64,000 bases of DNA from Rhynchopus sp. YZ270_cl-10 (lineage: Eukaryota > Euglenozoa > Diplonemea > Diplonemida > Diplonemidae), in contig OZ037834.1 in the NCBI GenBank assembly GCA_964035575.1, positions 1,891,598 through 1,955,597 on the forward strand, given 5' to 3'. Position 1 is the first letter of the stretch; each line of letters starts with the position of its first letter. The translations under genes were made by a program, and so were the position numbers. Positions 49,565 through 60,200 of this stretch are shown here, piece after piece. The notes beneath the pieces were generated by a model, which was given only the letters and a program-made list of their open reading frames with translations, ran no database searches and was not told the origin of the DNA.

Positions 49565-51569
49565 ATAACACCCACGTTACTAATACCCATTTACGATAAT
49601 ACCCACTGGGTATTATCGTAAACTTTTTGGGTATTATCGTAAAGTTTTTGGGTATTATCGTAAACTATTTGGGTATTAGTTTTGGGTATTATCGTAAACT
49701 TTTTGGGTATTACCCAGGTACCCAGGTACGATGTGATTTAGCTGGCTACTCGCGCAAGGTATCAGAGGCGCTCGCACGCTGGTGAATGTGCAGACAAGGT
49801 ATGGTTTCATCGACCCCAGAGAAAATACAATTTTCACTAAATATATGGGGGGGGGGGGGTTTTTTTTACACAACTTTTTGCATCCCTGTCTTACATCCTC
49901 AAATTCAGGGTAACCATTTTTCTTGACAATTAACAATTAATCTTTCTCCAAGCGACATAACTTAATTACACCCACATTTACACTCATCACAGGATCGCGA
50001 AATCTGAACTGCATCAGCGATTGCGCTTCTCCGTCTCCGACATTCTACACCTCAACATACGAAGACCTGGGTGGGAACATTTAGTCAGTCACTGCTATAG
50101 CCATTAACCCAGGGAGCATAGCTAGTGCAAGAAATTCGACTTTGGCAACCTTCCGGAAAGTCTGTCCTCTGCTCGCGGAGGACTAGACACAAGAAAATAT
50201 TGCGTTCCCCCAGAAAACCAGTGCACATTTCACACTCCTTGTGGGTGGTCTTGTTGCCTTTTCGTCATAGTAATTTTGGCCCAGGCATGTTCTTGAAGCA
50301 TGACAATTTAGTGTGTATGGGGCAGGGTGTTGTTTTGTTCTGAATTCTCTTTGTTATAACATCTAAGTCAATCGCGGGTGGTGGTTTGTGTAGCGTGAGG
50401 CACTCTTTTTAGCAAACTTCCTGCGGCTGCTAAAGTGTTATTTCTTCGGATTTAACAACGTACAGCGTAACATAGTGGTTTCGCCTGGTCGACACAACCT
50501 TTGATAGATATGGGATAACCAACCCCCTTCGACCCCTTGTGGGTTCACTGAACAAGCCCTAGTGGTAGTTAAACGCGATTGACATTTACATTCCTAGAGA
50601 TGAAAGAACAAGACAACACTTCTGTACCCGCGCATCAAAATTGTGGAAAACTTTGCACCCCAAACACCCTCAACAACGCCCGCCAAAAGGCGCCCCTTGT
50701 TGCTGGGAGTTGGTTCTCATGATACCTGCACAGCGGGCATTCCTCTGAGTCCAACGCATGTTTGGCCTGTCTGCGGCGTTGTACTTAAGGTGCACGAAGA
50801 CAGGGTCTGGTGGTAAATTTTGCGTAGTACTGCGACGTGGTACTGCGTGGGTCTGGGAATATGGGTACCTGGGTACAGGATATTGGTTGTGTAAGACATC
50901 TTCCACCATGCATTGAGGAGGGTAAGACAGTGTTCGCAGTTTCTACCTGATAGCATTACAACATTTAACTTCTCCACGGGGGTCTTGGGCCGTTCACTCG
51001 GTTCTACCTTGACTACCGGAAGATATTCTTGAGGCCTTTTTGGTCTCTAGAATATCCGGTCTTCCCGAACGGAGGCACACTTTGTGTGTTACTACGACCT
51101 GGCAATTTCCAGCAGTAGGTTAAGTAATCTTTCTTGTAAATTGTTGGATCATTATCTCCTCAGTGCATGAATGCCCCATGTGACTGGACACTTTTGTGTT
51201 TGTCATGTGGAGCTGTGGTTGCTCTTTCACGACTTTTTTCCTGTTCCTGGGTACCTGTTCCTGGACCTGGACCTGGGTACCTGGGTACCTGGGTACCTGG
51301 GTACCTGGGTACCTGGGTACCTGGGTACCTGGGTACCTGGGTACCTGGGTACCTGGGTACCTGGGTACCTGGGTACCTGGGTACCTGGGTGCCTGGGTGC
51401 CTGGGTACTACCCAACCTGGGTAATACCCAAAAAGTTTACGATAATACCCAAAAAGTTTACGATAATACCCAAAACTAATACCCAAAAAGTTTACGATAA
51501 TACCCAAAAAGTTTACGATAATACCCAGTGGGTATTATCGTAAATGGGTATTAGTAACGTGGGTGTTAT
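49565..51569. mobile_element. TIR DNA element (2.0 kb) with 155-bp ends and an 8-bp satellite
   Basis: Ends 49565-49719 and 51415-51569 are inverted repeats, a few mismatches apart, built from GGGTATTATCGTAAACTTT units and each containing the near-terminal palindrome ACGATAATACCCA-C-TGGGTATTATCGT. Next to the right end lies a (GGTACCTG)n array. The core 50093-50795 matches 36260-36910 of the other TIR element, including a minus-strand frame ending QLPATRGAFWRALLR then VFGVQSFPQF-stop (stop at 50635-50637). No clear target duplication. No full transposase. It ends 84 bases before the first ATG of the PARP gene. Confidence 0.88.
51272..51409. repeat. (GGTACCTG)n 8-bp satellite
   Basis: About 17 tandem copies of an 8-bp unit containing the GGTACC palindrome, the last few drifting to GGTGCCTG. 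Shorter GGTACC or GGGTCCCGG repeats occur near the right end of the 36 kb element as well. Confidence 0.92.
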
Positions 51570-51652
51570 GATAATTACCCCTTCTGAAAATCTTTTCTTT
51601 TCAAACTTCTACACCACCCGTTATACCTTCTATTCAGTAGAATAGTTAGTAT

Positions 51653-53119
51653 ATGAAACAAACTTCTACACCACCACCAGATCTCTCATCTAACACAAAG
51701 ACCCCCCACAAAAAAAACCTCCCCTTTGCCCCACGCAACTTGGGGCAACATACCCCAAACCCGAGGAGTTTTCCAAAAATCTTTTCAAACCCCCCAAACA
51801 TGATGGACATCATTTCTTCCCCTGAGGACCCACTTCTTCCGAGCTCTTCTCCCACTCTCTCTGAGAGGGTGTTGTTGGGGTGTAGCAGTCAGCACATAGC
51901 ACCCCCTTGCCTAGATACGGTGGCAGATGGCAGCTCACAAAGCACTCTGGAACGTGCAGTGGAGGAGGGGCTGGCGTGGCTGAGGGAGCGCTGGGTGCCG
52001 AGGGACAGTTTACAGGCCTTGGCTCGGGGGATGCTCTGCGCGGAAGGGAGCGGGGCGTCTGTGATGTTCACACATACTCCGGTGGTTCGCATCATGCTGC
52101 CTCAAAAGGGGCGCTACACTGTCATCATTGCTGACGGAGTGTCTCACCGAGATGGGGTAGTCTCTGTTATCCTCAACAAACCTTCTAAAACATTAAACAC
52201 AAGAGAAATCCGGAGTAGTACCGTATCGAAACACCGGTTCAGCCCTTCAGAGGTGTCCCCTGAAGTTCTTTCTCATGCGTTGTCTGCTATCGATGCGGGA
52301 GACGAAGCGATTCGCGCGGTTCTAACAAGCGTAACGCCGTTGGGGTCTTGGGGTTGGCGGGGCGATGAGGGTTCGGTTGTAGGGCAAACGGAGGGGGTGG
52401 TGGCACCGAAGGTAGGGTTATTGCGGTGGGTAAAACGGTTGTTTCAAACAACAGCAAGGGGAAGAGCTACGGATGCAACCAAAACTCTCCAAACCACCAT
52501 GCAAGACGTTGTCAAATCTGCCTGGGGACGGCGAAGTGGTGGGCTTACTGTAGAAGGTGTCCTCCACATCGAACACTCTGGACGGCTCTCACAATACCAC
52601 AGCCACCTTCGCAAGCTTCAAAAGGAAGTAGCCTCAAGGGGACGACCGAATCCTCCTATCGTCCCTTCCTTTGGTGGGGTAGGCGAAGATGCGGAGACGT
52701 GCACGGAAGTCAATGAGGTCTGGCTGTTTCATGGTACCCGGCAGGACCGTGCAACGCAGATTATTATGAATGGCATGGATGAGAAGGCGAGTCGTGGTGG
52801 GCTGCATGGGGCAGGGATCTACTTCGCAGAGGATGCCGGCAAAGCGAACAAATATATGCAGCCTGACAGTAGCGGGTTGTGCGACCTATTCCTCTGTAGG
52901 GTGCTCCTAGGGCGTGCCTGTCCAGTGCGCTTTGGTGCGAGGAGTACCTGCGCGCAGGCGCCATGTATAGAAGGACATCACCCCTGCACTGCGGGGCACG
53001 TCGTTGCAGATAGTGTGCTTGCGATGGTGCATGGTTACGCAAGGGAGTTCGTTGTGTATACAGGGGCGGCTGTGTTTCCGGAGTATCTTCTGAGGGTGAG
53101 ACGGAGTGCATCGCCGTGA
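51653..53119 (+). CDS. PARP-family mono/poly(ADP-ribosyl)transferase
   Basis: Single-exon 488-residue protein from the ATG at 51653, or 439 from the ATG at 51800. The C-terminal ~170 residues are a PARP catalytic domain: WLFHGTRQDRATQII, GLHGAGIYFAEDAGKANKY and REFVVYTGAAVFPEYLL. The NAD-binding His (in HGT), Tyr (in IYFAE) and the Glu of the H-Y-E triad (in REFVVY) are all present, so it could in principle make poly- as well as mono-ADP-ribose. The N-terminal 300 residues have no zinc finger, WGR or macro domain that I recognise; residues about 85-180 and 230-330 look folded. Insertions with cysteines (TCAQAPCIEGHHPCTAGH) interrupt the C-terminal part. Substrates unknown. The TIR element lies directly upstream and may supply part of the 5' untranslated region. 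Confidence 0.9.
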   Translation: MKQTSTPPPDLSSNTKTPHKKNLPFAPRNLGQHTPNPRSFPKIFSNPPNMMDIISSPEDPLLPSSSPTLSERVLLGCSSQHIAPPCLDTVADGSSQSTLERAVEEGLAWLRERWVPRDSLQALARGMLCAEGSGASVMFTHTPVVRIMLPQKGRYTVIIADGVSHRDGVVSVILNKPSKTLNTREIRSSTVSKHRFSPSEVSPEVLSHALSAIDAGDEAIRAVLTSVTPLGSWGWRGDEGSVVGQTEGVVAPKVGLLRWVKRLFQTTARGRATDATKTLQTTMQDVVKSAWGRRSGGLTVEGVLHIEHSGRLSQYHSHLRKLQKEVASRGRPNPPIVPSFGGVGEDAETCTEVNEVWLFHGTRQDRATQIIMNGMDEKASRGGLHGAGIYFAEDAGKANKYMQPDSSGLCDLFLCRVLLGRACPVRFGARSTCAQAPCIEGHHPCTAGHVVADSVLAMVHGYAREFVVYTGAAVFPEYLLRVRRSASP

Positions 53120-53258
53120 AGTTAGAGAGAAAGAGAGAGTTGAATAATTGTGTTTGAGGGCTTTTTTGTGTGATATTCCTATCCTTTTTTTTTTTAAACC
53201 TTTCTTTATACTTTCTTTTAGTGTCATCTGAGTCGTTTGCGCGGGTTTTTCTTTCTTT

Positions 53259-53352
53259 TCATGGATGTAGGACTACATGGTTGGGTGTCCACCCCGGTAC
53301 AGCCGGTTATGTACCAAGGTACACGAGAGGGCTTTGTATTTCAAGTCAACTT
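53259..53352 (+). repeat. Family C copy
   Basis: GGATGTAGGACTACATGG, GTGTCCACCCCGGTACAGCC, TGTACCAAGGTACACGAG, AGGGCTTTGTATTTCAAG, TCAACTTC. Confidence 0.85.
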
Positions 53353-53836
53353 CTTTTCAATTCTACTTTAGTTTTTTTTTTTTAGTTTTTTCTGTGATGT
53401 GAGGTACCATTCGAAGTAATATAATCGAGAAAAAAAACGCACCCACAAAAAAAAATTGGAGTGATTTTTTTTTCATCTGAAACCATAACTTTGTTTTTTA
53501 GTCAGTCAGATGAAAAAGAAAGGGGAAAAAAACATACCCCACTCCTCACTCACGGGGAAAGACCTTCTGTAAGGTTTTCCTCTCTTGTCTTCTTAACCCC
53601 TGTTTGGCACGCAAACAAGAGGCCCATATTTGGTGTTGTTAGAAGCGTTACTGTACGGCCTTTCAATTTCACCAGGTTTGGAGCCCTTGGGAAGTACCAT
53701 GCACAACGTGTGCACATGATTGCACATTCATTTTACCCAGTTCTTTGTTCTTTGTTTTTGTTTTGTTTTGTATTTTTAGATCGACTGAGGAACAGCGAAG
53801 CTTTTGGTTTATCTCTTACAAATACCTTTGTTACTT

Positions 53837-53967
53837 GTGCTTTCATCCGGATGGCTGGCATCGTACGTGGGTCAGTCGGATGTGCCTGCATTAATAACTT
53901 CACTTTGTTGTTCTTCTTTCCAGTGCCTGCATCCATGAAGCGGTGAGATGTTTACACTTTCAAAATC
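53837..53967 (+). repeat. Family D copy followed by family B copy
   Basis: D: GTGCTTTCATCCGGATGGC, TGGCATCGTACGTGGGTCAG, TCGGATGTGCCTGCATTAAT, AACTTCAC. B: CCAGTGCCTGCATCCATGAA, GCGGTGAGATGTTTACAC. Confidence 0.85.
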
Positions 53968-54169
53968 TATCTTTTATTTCAAATGACACGTGTCCACGTG
54001 GGGGTACGTTCATTCAAGCCTTATTTTCTTCATTTGTCAAAACCATCAGGGGCAGGTGGCCCTGTACCTCAGCACCATCTTCTCACCGCCCCGCATGCAA
54101 ATATGCAACCAATGAAAAGTGCGCTTAACGATCAAAACCCCCGTCTTGAAAACTTGGCTACCACGGTGG

Positions 54170-54235
54170 CTATCACCGGTCATGTGTCAAGGTACACTAT
54201 CACGAGAGGGTTTTTGTATTTAAAGTCAAATTTCT
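54170..54235 (+). repeat. Family C copy, 3' part
   Basis: ATCACCGGTCATGTGTC, AAGGTACACTATCACGAGAG, GGTTTTTGTATTTAAAGTC. Confidence 0.75.
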
Positions 54236-54499
54236 TTTGGGTGTCTTGCGAAAGATTCTTCAAGAGGGTTTTTCAAAAAAAACCGTTTTTTTTTTTTTAA
54301 ATTTTGTGTGTTTTTTAGATGCCAACCTCGAAATGGATGTAGGACTCTCCCTGTTCTTTGAACACAAAACGACGCACAAAAATGGGTTGAGAAACCTTCG
54401 TAGCACGCCTTTCTCCCCCTTCTGTCTTACCCACCTTGCTCACTTATCCCATGGTGTGCCTACACACCGTTTCACTACACCCCCTTTCATCCAGAAGTT

Positions 54500-54540
54500 A
54501 GGTGACTTAGCACGAGAGGCTTAGGTTCATCTTATAAACT
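54500..54540 (+). repeat. Family R copy
   Basis: AGGTGACTTAGCACGAGAGG, CTTAGGTTCATCTTATAAAC, T-run. Confidence 0.85.
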
Positions 54541-55106
54541 TTTTTTCACTTTTTTGCACTATCAAACTTCACTTTTTTCACTTTTTTTTTGTCGTGCATG
54601 CCAAATGAAATACTTTCTGTGATAGATTTCTGTGTTCGATAACCCCACGGCGGGGAACCAGAGTGATCCCCCTCCCTGCTGTCCCGCCGGTGGCCCTTTG
54701 GGTGTGACATTATTATTATTTTTTTTTTTTTTTTTTTGCACTTTTTTTTTTGCATGTTGAATTGTTTACGCCGTTCTTCAAGTTCAACTCGAATACCCCC
54801 CCCTGCTTACCTTCAATTCGTTTATACGAGGAGTCAGCCCGGCTTATTGCACCCACAAGAGAACTACCACATACAGGGAGGTGATATATGCTACCTGTTA
54901 ATGACTTTTCTCGACGGCCGCATTGCACGCGGTTCGCCCCCCAATGAACGCTAAAAAAAAGAGCCCATTTTTTTAGACAACTCTCAAAACTCACCCCAAT
55001 ATTTCACAATATTTCCAGAGATAATCACCTTTTTTTTCTTCTCCCTCTCCCCTTGGGTTCCCTTTTACTCCTTTTTTAGAGTTATTTTTTTTTGAAAAAA
55101 AAAAAA

Positions 55107-56504
55107 ATGGAAGAAATGGAACCAGAGTCATATACACCTTCGGATACTATGTCTGTTTGTCTCGAAGAGCTGAAGGTGCTACGTGACATGCCCCCATCAA
55201 CGCATCTCTACGATACCGCCGCTAAACTCACCCACCTCATCGGAGCTGCGCTCTCACCACCACCACCGCCGCCTCCTCCAAACCCTTATAAAGAACAGCT
55301 GTCAAAGCTGATCACTGTATTGCTTGATACAGTCGCGCAATTGAAAACCGCGCTTTTTTCGGACAACAGCCCTGACATTGCGATGGCACATTTTGAAAAG
55401 CTAATCGAAACCCTCCGGGCAGTGGATCTGCAGGATTTGGAGGAGAAAGAGCGGCATATTGTTCCTCCTCCTCCTCCTCCTCCTCCTCCTCCTCCTCCTC
55501 CTCCTCCTCCTCCTCCTCCTCCTCCTCCTCCTCCTCCTCCCCCCTCTGCTCCTCCTTCTGTACTTCAAAACGATGAAATTCATAAGCTAAAAGAAGAGCA
55601 TGCGAAAATGGCAGAATTATTGAAAGAATTGCAAGAAAAAGCGTTGCAGTTAGAGGCTACGTCAAAGCAGGGGCAGACAGAGAGCTTTGTACAGACAGAT
55701 CTATTAGAGAAACCGAGTGCGTCAGAGTTGGATAGTATCATTCACTGTGTCTCCCAGAGCGACATATCACCACCACACATCCGAGAAATGTACCGGGAAC
55801 GGCGGAGACGGAGTGTAGAGGAGACCTACAAGCGTTTGTTCTATCAGAACGGCTTTTCCTATATTTGGGTCGCGATTGTTGCGGTCTTTTCAAATGAATT
55901 TCTTCCCCGCCCTTCTGAACGTCCTGAACGTCATAGCCGTGCGTCTTTTGTAGACAAAACTGCGGACACCTTTTTAACCTGCTTCACCGAACAGATTCTC
56001 AGCAAAATGCAGTCCCCCGAGGCCTTTCAGCGAAGCGTGGACGATACGACGGTTACGTTAACAAAGCTGTATCTGGGGGAGTGCGAGGTGCTGAGATGCA
56101 AACCCAATTCGAGTGTATTAACGATTTTGGAGGAGAGCATGAAGGTGCCAGAGGGGGAGACGATTAACATCGATTTAGGGGAAAACCTTGTGGGGAGTGT
56201 TGGCTTGAAGGCGTTGCTTCCAGTGTTGCAGGAGATACATGCGATGGAGACCTTGGATTTGAGTGGGAATGGGCTGCAGAACGAGTCGGTAGCGTACCTA
56301 TGTGAGGCGCTGGCGGCGCATCCGACGCTTACCTCACTGAATTTAGCAGGCAACCGTCTGTCACGCTCTGCAGGAAAAGAGGTGGTCCGTCTCCTCTCGC
56401 GCAACCCAACAATCCTCCACGTCGACCTCTCCGAAACGCGGGTCGAACCATCTCTGCAAAATCGTATTAGAGAACTGCTTCTCAAACGATGTGATAAGGG
56501 TTGA
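55107..56504 (+). CDS. Leucine-rich-repeat protein with polyproline and coiled-coil segments
   Basis: Single-exon 465-residue protein from the ATG at 55107. Residues 1-115 are helical with a short PPPPPPPP run. Residues about 120-146 are an uninterrupted proline tract coded by pure CCT. Residues about 155-195 are coiled coil (KLKEEHAKMAELLKELQEK). Residues about 330-460 hold three to four ribonuclease-inhibitor-type leucine-rich repeats (METLDLSGNGLQNESVAYLC then LTSLNLAGNRLSRSAGKEVV). A polyproline/coiled-coil layout resembles actin regulators with FH1-like tracts, but no FH2 domain is present, so it is not a formin. A profilin-binding or cytoskeletal adaptor role is a guess. Confidence 0.83.
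   Translation: MEEMEPESYTPSDTMSVCLEELKVLRDMPPSTHLYDTAAKLTHLIGAALSPPPPPPPPNPYKEQLSKLITVLLDTVAQLKTALFSDNSPDIAMAHFEKLIETLRAVDLQDLEEKERHIVPPPPPPPPPPPPPPPPPPPPPPPPPPPSAPPSVLQNDEIHKLKEEHAKMAELLKELQEKALQLEATSKQGQTESFVQTDLLEKPSASELDSIIHCVSQSDISPPHIREMYRERRRRSVEETYKRLFYQNGFSYIWVAIVAVFSNEFLPRPSERPERHSRASFVDKTADTFLTCFTEQILSKMQSPEAFQRSVDDTTVTLTKLYLGECEVLRCKPNSSVLTILEESMKVPEGETINIDLGENLVGSVGLKALLPVLQEIHAMETLDLSGNGLQNESVAYLCEALAAHPTLTSLNLAGNRLSRSAGKEVVRLLSRNPTILHVDLSETRVEPSLQNRIRELLLKRCDKG
55464..55541 (+). repeat. (CCT)n coding microsatellite
   Basis: About 26 perfect CCT units encode polyproline. Lack of synonymous variation suggests recent expansion. Confidence 0.92.
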
Positions 56505-57226
56505 ACCGAACCTCGGGAAATATGGCAAAATATGGCGCAACTCAAAAAGAGCAATACACTGAAGACAGAAGTGAAGGAGAAGGAATCTGTAGGCTGTTTA
56601 CGGTGAGTGAGCAACAGGGAAAGTAGGGAGGTTTGCAAGAAAAGGGCACTAAGGTGGTTTGTGTGTCAATTTGTCAATGAATGTAAACTCTTTTTTTTTT
56701 TTTTCCTTTTTGATTCCTGATGAAGCACAGTGAGGCTTGAAGATCATCTAGGGGGAAAAATAAACTTTTTGACACTGTTTGACCCTAACAATTCTTCCCT
56801 AATCTACAAAAAGGGTGTTCTCAACTTCGCCCGATTTTTTTTGGGCGATTTTAAAATTCTCAAAAATAAAATCTGCTATTTTTTACCGACGAAGCCCTCT
56901 CCAGAGGTCCCTCCCCACACTCTTCTTCCATTTACACAAAAAGAAGATGCGGGCTGGTGCTTCCTTCAGCCTCCAATACCCTCGATTAGTTACTTTTTCT
57001 TTTGCCTTAATTTTGCGTTTTACTCGACAAATTGTCAAGAAATAAGTTCAAATAAAGTGAGATTGCACCCCCATCAGCCTCGCCCCAATGTTGTCTTAAT
57101 ACAATGCTTCAGCACCCTACCCACGCAACCTCCATTCAGCGTATTACACCTAATAATAACGAGTCTCGACAAGAAAGGCGAGAGCCAAGCAAGAAGGGCA
57201 AAGCCAAGAGGCGTGCAAGACACACA
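56505..57226. other. Intergenic with one family R copy
   Basis: No gene seen. A diverged family R copy lies at 56719-56749 (TGAAGCACAGTGAGGCTTG then AAGATCATC). DNA is A/T-rich until about 57170, then mixed up to the next ATG. Confidence 0.65.
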
Positions 57227-60200
57227 ATGGTGGGTCATCGAGGGTTGCTGCCGCTGCCGCTGCTGCTGTTCGCAGTAGGGGTGAGCGCACAGACGGAGAC
57301 GACAGGTGAGCCGCTGACGCTGAATGTGCTCGGGGCGAACCTGGAGGAGCACCTGGACGAGTTCCGTGGGACTGTGGTGAACTCTGTGTTGAGCCTGGGT
57401 GAGGAACATTTGAACAAGCTGGGGGTGGCGGACGCCTTCGAGGAGGCCTTCCGTGATGACTCTGTGATGGGGAACCTGAAGACGAAGATGGAGACCGGGC
57501 TCGAGGATATGATGTCGTTCTTTGAGGGAGGCACTGCGTTTGACGGTATTGAGCTGCTGACGGACCAGTTTGAGCCTGCGTTGGACATGATGACGGGTGT
57601 GTGCGACCAGACAACGGGGACAGCGAGGCGCGAGGCTGCGTACCTTCAGGCGCGCGAGACCTACCTGGAGAAGAAGAAGCAGGGCGGAGGCAACAACAGA
57701 ACGGCGGGGGCGCTGAACGCATTTTCGGCACCGCTGATTGTGGGGTCGCTGAACGCGGCGCTGCCCGCGTGGGAGGTGCAGATGTCAACGAACTGGAAGG
57801 CTGGGCTGCAGTTCGGGGGTGGGGTCGCGCTCGGAGTTGACTTTGGGAACCTGGACCATCACTTTCTGGGGATTGGAGTGGGCCTCGGGTTTTCGATCTC
57901 GAAGGGGCAGAAGTCGTGCACGGTGGATGCGGACTGCAAGTCGAAGGTACGTCAGTCGACGATCTGCGAGGTAGGCAAGTGCACGCGTGTGTGCTCGAGC
58001 CCGGCAGACTGCGGGCAGAGGGAGGCGTGCGACAACCTGCGCTGTGTGGTGGAGTGCGATGCGCACACGGACTGCACAGGGCTGCAAAAGTGTGACATTG
58101 CCGGGACTAAGCGCTGCCTTGCGACAACGGCGTGTGCGTCGGATAGCGAGTGCAACGCTGCGTCTGAGATCTGCCTGGACAACACGCGTTGTGTGCCGCG
58201 CCAGTGCACAAGCGACGCGCAGTGCGTGGCGGGGACGGAGTTCTGTTACAACCACCGTTGCCAGAAAAGCGAGTGCACGGATGCGACGGAGGCGGCAGAC
58301 TGCAAGGCGGGGGAGATCTGTGTGACGCGGCAGTGTGTGCCTGCAGCGGGGCAGCCCTGTGTTGGTGACGGGGACTGCGGGCTGGACGCGTGGTGCAACG
58401 GTGGGCTCTGTGCAGACAACACACCTCAGCCGACGGCGGCCGGGTGTGTGACGCCCGCAGACTGCCCGGTGGCCGGGGAGACGTGTCTGCCGGGGGGTGT
58501 GTGCGGGACGGCGTGCGCGTCGGACCTGGACTGCGGCCTGGGGGACGTGTGCTCCCCGCTGATATCGGGTGTTCGGCGTTGTGTGCTGGACACGAGCGGC
58601 CGCCGGGCACATGTGCTGAACACCCCGACGGAGGCGAAGAAGGGGTTCTGGTCGAAGGTGGCAGACGAGGTAGACATCTCGATTGACTGGTTCAAGGACG
58701 CAGGGAAGTTCAGCGGGTTTGCGTTTGTGCTCTCGATCTCGAACAAGTACCTGCTGGACAACCTGCACATCAAGGACCTGCACGTGACGCTGGCGCACCC
58801 GCACTGGCAGTGCCTGACGGAGCCCGGGATCAAGTCGGCGGAGTGGTGGGGCGGGGTTGAGTTTGGCGGGTTCGGTATCACGTTTGACCCGAAGCCAGGT
58901 GCTGGGTCGGGTGCGAAGACTGCTGCGTCGGGTTCTGTGCTCGCGAACCTGAAGGCTGCGCTGACGAACAAGGACAAGTTTGGGGAGATGATGCGGAGTG
59001 TGGGGTCTGAGCTTCTGACGGCCATACTTTCGTTTGACGGGTTAGGGTTTGCGGAGGGGATCACCCTTGAGGACTCCAACAGCGGCTACAGTCTTGCGTA
59101 CGACCGCGCGACGTCGTGTCCGCCCGTTGTCCCGACAAACGCACCGCCGACATCGGCACCGCCCACATCGGTACCGCTCACATCGTCACCTCCAACACCG
59201 TCACCCCCAACACCATCGCCACCCACACCGGCACCACCAACACCTGCCCCCCCAACACCGTCGCCGCCCACACCGGCACCACCGACGCCCGCACCTGTGG
59301 CCGGGAGGGGGGCGGAGGTGCTGGCGGATGCGGATGCAAGGGACGCTGCCGCGCAGAGTGTGACAACAGACCTGATTGCATTCATGAAGCAGGCGACAAA
59401 CATTGTGACGAAGGGTGAGATCATCATGCCTTTCTGCGCAGGCAACTGCGGACCCACGAACACATCGATCGACTCGATCATCGGTGTGGGGCGTGTGGGC
59501 CCGCCGGCAACGTGCAACGGTGTGGAGGCGAGCGTGTCGGTGGACACGCTGACAATTGGGAGCATTGCGCACCTGGCGACGTCGGGGGAGATTGCAGGCG
59601 TGAGCGGAGCCTTGAAGGACATCATGACGCCTGTTCTGGAGATGGGGATCCAGAACACGGAGCTGAGCTTCAGTGTGACGACGACGGGGATCAAGCTGGC
59701 TGCGATTGGGTCGGTGCTGCTGCCGAACACGGACAGCGGGTTTGTGACTGTGCTGAAGGACATGGCAGAGGACATCCGTCTTGGGGCGTCTGCGGGGCTG
59801 ACGTGGGAGGGGGAGCTGAAGCTGGAGCTGCGTGTGGGGACGGATGCAGACACGGACGCGACGAAGAACTTCCGTGTGTCGAACGCGCTCGGCACGTTCG
59901 GTGCTTCGACGTACCTGCGGTTCGTGTACCTGATCAACGGGGGGGTGCCGCGGCAGGAGCTTGGGACGACGCTGCCGCTGATCATCTGTGTCGACGACTG
60001 CGGGACTGCGACACGCAAGGACCTGTACTTCGATGGGGACCTGTCGATGATTGTGACGCCTGCGGCGCAGACGGTGCGCGGGAAGCTGACGGCGGCAGGG
60101 TGGTACTACGAGGCCTTCAAGATCCCGTTTGTGCACATTGGGGACATGTTCCTGGGGATGGAGTGGGACATCAAGTCGCCGCTGCCGACGGGGTTCATGC

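Larger units (their letters stand above)
53120..55106. other. Intergenic with C, D, B and R copies
   Basis: No gene seen. Repeats are listed separately. The region 54960-55106 is T-rich with a TTTTTTAGAG acceptor-like site about 30 bases before the next ATG. Confidence 0.65.

Noticed and set aside
57946-57960. GTACGTCAG as a splice donor in the giant gene
   Set aside because: The frame stays open and protein-like through it, and it does not match the GTATG donor rule.
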